DNA of 64,000 nucleotides from Erodium maritimum (taxonomy: Eukaryota > Streptophyta > Magnoliopsida > Geraniales > Geraniaceae), in NCBI GenBank assembly GCA_963921825.1, contig OY997588.1, forward strand, positions 125,457,203 through 125,521,202. The letters are read 5' to 3'. A program made the translations under genes and the position numbers. Shown in pieces: positions 61,055 to 64,000 of the stretch. The notes beneath the pieces were generated by a model. That model was not told where the DNA came from, did not search any database, and worked only from the letters and a program-made list of their open reading frames with translations. How positions within the stretch are numbered: position 1 is the first letter of the stretch; every line of letters begins with the position of its first letter.

Positions 61055-63991
61055 ATGGATTGGGAAGGAAGTTCCGCCGGCGGCTTTTCTCCTACGCTGT
61101 TCTCGGGGTTCGGAGAGTTGCACTACGTCCGCACCGCCCGCTCTGGTAAATCTTTCTCTAGATTCTGATTTGTGTGATCCTTTTTTTTTTGTTTGACATT
61201 TCAGTCCCATTCCATTTGCGTTCTCGCGTTATACTTGCTGTTCATTTTTTCCTCCTCCTTTCTCCCTCTTTCAGTTTATTTCTTTTTAAGATTCGTTCTC
61301 TCTCTTTGGCAGTAGAAAATCTCCAATTGTGGGGTTTTTTTTCGGTTCCATTTTGATGATGAGGATGGTGAGAATTCTAACGGGAAAGTCGCGGTGGACC
61401 GGAAGGGGAAGCTCAAGTGAGGAATTGGCTTCAGATCGCGGGAGGAGAACTGGATAGGCTTTTTTGATGAAATCGCAAGTAAACGATTTGGTATGTTCAA
61501 GTGATCGCATCACTGAATTGGCTTGGCTTTTTTCATGAGATTGCATGAGAGGAATTATTAGAAGTGGCTTTTCTCAAATAGCAGCAGAGGAATTGGTTTT
61601 CTGTGATCAAAATAGAGGAATTGGCTTTTCTCAAGAGATCGCACAAGTATATCGGAAATAGGATTTGGCTCAGTTGACATGCAATCCTTTTGCAATCTTC
61701 AGGTAAATTTTTTGAATCGTTTTGTGAATGATGTTAGATGAAATGTTGAAAAACCAATATTCTTGTGTAAGATGTGGAAATTCTGATTGGTGAGGAACCA
61801 TTTTATGTTATGTTTTAGATATAGATGGAATTCCATATGCATGCATGTTGTTTGTTAAGTAGTGTCGAGGATTAAATTTTTTGACATTGGTGGTGAAGAA
61901 GATTACGCCCAACTTACAGGAGAGGTTAAGCACTTATATGTGGATTGATTTTTAGTTGGAGAGGTTAAACACAAATATGTGGATTGATTTTAAAATTTAA
62001 CATGGCTGAAATTTGATCGTTATTTTAGTTGTTTGTGGCATTTAATTACTTGCAGGATCTTCTAGGTTAGGGCTACTATAATAGAAAGATCATGTGGACA
62101 GAAGAAGAGATTTAGTTGCTTCATCTTTATTATCCAGATTTTTGATGCCGGAATGAAACCATAAATGTGCATTACAAATTGTCGGTGATATGGGTTGGAT
62201 TGTCTTCTCCTCCATTTCTAGGTTTTGGTTTGATTAGTTTGTGATTTTCGGTATGTATAGGTTTCAAAGAGACTAAGAAGCAAAATTCCAGAAGATACAG
62301 AGAGAGGTATAACCCAGAAGCATGTCACTGTGCAGTTGGGAAGGCTTCACCGGATGTTACCAATTCGGAAAATCTGCCATTGCAAAACCTTGCCTCACCA
62401 GTGGTACAAAATCAAACTTTCATTTATAACCTGTTTAGCTGCTAAAAAAGTGCACGGAAAAGGTTTCTTTAGCTCATAATTTTACATTTAAGTAAAGAAG
62501 ATAGTCTGTGAAGGTGAATATGAAAATTAATGTTGCTTAGTCATCCGATTACCAGATTTAAATTGTTGTTTCTGTGGTACTAAGCTAGCTGAATTTCTAC
62601 TCTTATGTGGGCTACCTACTGATTTTTGGTTTATTAAAAGGGATTGGTACCCATAATAATCGAGGAACATAGATGTTCATGCTCTGTCTCGCAACATGGC
62701 ATGTGAAATTACTTGCTACAAAAAAATATACCCTTGAATCATTGTTAGATGTTTATCTTTTCATCTGTTTGATACTCGATTGAATAAAATTCGAGGCTTT
62801 CGATTTCCTTATCCTCCAAAGCATATAATCAGTCAGGTTATCAGTCTCGATTTTCGAATTTAATTTGCTGTCCTTTGTGCGACTTCATGAACCAGTCCAT
62901 TGTGTTCGTTTGGATTACTGGTGTTTTTTTTTTCCTGATATTCGTGGTTGGGGGAAACGGGAACAGAAGTTTCAGTATATATTTATTTTTGAATGGAATA
63001 ATTTTAGTGTTTTTGTTACTGGTTGAGGAATGTTTTTTTTTCTTCTGCGAGGATGGTGTTTTTTTGTTTGTTTTTGATGTTGTGGAAAACTAGCGTTCAA
63101 AGCAACGCGGTTTTTTGTCTTCAAGTAGAGAGGCCAATGATATTTTCAAAGGATCAACTGAAGCAGAAGCATCTGTGGATCAGGGTGAGGCTGCTGAAAT
63201 TGAAACTGAAATAAGGGAGACGGTCCAGCCTGCAGATGCAGATCCTGAATCTTTTTGCTCTACCTCTGGCCCACCAGTGGAGAAGAAGGCATTTTATTTC
63301 ATGATTAGATTTCCAAGATTTGATGACAAGAAGTTAAGAGAAGAAATTGCACTTTCTGAACTCAAAGTTGCGGAAAAGACCAAAGTTCGGAATGCTATCA
63401 TGGCCGAAATTCAACCAGAAAGGGTAAGTTGAGGAAATATATATATAGTAATATGTTTTTAATAATATAAATTACTATAGAGTATATAACTATATGCATT
63501 AGCATTAGTCACATTTATAATATGATGACAGTTTTGTAACCTTTGTTATCATTCCTCCACCAGATCATTTCAAGGGACTTGCGGAAATTTTTTCAGGATT
63601 TTGTATCAGAGCAGAAAGAATTACGAGATTTGGTTAGATCAAAGCAGCATGATATTAATTCACAACAACTTCTGATGAATAAAGTGAGGGATGCAATGTC
63701 CATGGATGAAATTGATGAAAGGCTAATACTTTTTTATTATTCGTGGGTTTTAGAGAAATAATGACAGAAAATCATAAAAAATATATGCTTTGTTAATTTT
63801 TTCTTCTTCTCTTACGCAATCTGAAAAATATGATAGAGCATGAGAGTCTCCCTCTAAAACAAGAAAAGCAAAATGTTCGTGAAATGGAGAAATTGAAACA
63901 AACTCGTGAAGATCTTTCTTCCAACGTGAGTAAGCAGAAAGAAGTTCAGCACACATTGGAGCAGAAGGGTGAAATCGAAAAGCAATTGAAG
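61055..63991 (+). CDS. proton-pump-interactor-like coiled-coil protein (5' part; continues past the window)
   Basis: Proteins of this family bind the regulatory C-terminus of plasma-membrane H+-ATPase in Arabidopsis PPI1; other members are less studied. Exons that keep one frame: 61055-61145, 62261-62403, 63094-63423, 63564 to about 63721, then about 63815-63991, with a donor at 63992. The N-terminus MDWEGSSAGGFSPTLFSGFG has no domain I know. Exon 3 has a Glu-rich part, then KKAFYFMIRFPRFDDKKLRE, the FYF..R.. start of the PPI core. Exons 4-5 are coiled coil: VSEQKELRDLVRSKQHDINS, then NMIEHESLPLKQEKQNVREM and KLKQTREDLSSN, the family signature. The junction between exons 4 and 5 lacks GT-AG signals (GAAAG|GCTAAT .. 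TCTTAC|GCAATC), so this copy may be damaged. The family is fairly sure, exon 1 less so. Confidence 0.65.
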
Positions 63992-64000
63992 GTATAATTC

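Overview
This window is nuclear DNA from a flowering plant, probably a eudicot; I cannot name the species. The evidence is spliced genes with GT-AG introns, introns in 5' leaders, plant-type proteins (cobalamin-independent methionine synthase, a GNOM-type ARF-GEF, proteasome RPN6, a proton-pump-interactor-like protein), AT-rich spacers, and many plant-type transposon relics.

Gene layout. (1) 894-4671 (+): methionine synthase, 11 coding exons that add up to exactly 765 residues, with an intron in the 5' leader. (2) 5458-7715 (-): a 279-residue, probably plastid-targeted DUF3110-like protein in 5 exons, convergent with gene 1. (3) 20695-25705 (-): GNOM-type ARF guanine-nucleotide exchange factor, 1456 residues in two coding exons, with a leader intron reaching to about 27434. 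(4) 47645-48913 (-): 26S proteasome lid subunit RPN6, 422 residues in one coding exon, with a leader intron reaching to 50612. (5) 61055 to the right edge (+): 5' part of a proton-pump-interactor-like coiled-coil gene. These genes share no pathway; they are ordinary dispersed plant genes.

The roughly 40 kb between them is layered transposon debris. 8.1-19.2 kb holds MITEs, hAT relics, a broken PIF/Harbinger transposase, an RRM-coding retroposon with an 18-bp target duplication, and a copia reverse-transcriptase scrap. 27.9-31.8 kb is a GC-rich LINE ORF1 (DUF4283 plus zinc knuckle) region with one segment present three times. 32-35.4 kb is a large inverted pair of retroelement ends with a younger retroposon inside. 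35.7-40 kb holds a TIR element split by a LINE tail, and a PIF/Harbinger element carrying an ORF1 (SANT/Myb) relic. 42-54.3 kb holds several short poly-A retroposons with visible target duplications, and a hAT element inserted into a fold-back MITE. 54.4-60.8 kb looks like one large decayed Mutator-like element with a mudrA-type transposase relic; its right terminal repeat runs into the putative promoter of gene 5.

I saw no CRISPR, convincing tRNA or rRNA. I do not see a new biological system here. The most unusual things are the MULE end at the promoter of gene 5, an exon junction in that gene without GT-AG signals, and a family of short non-LTR retroposons without reverse transcriptase.
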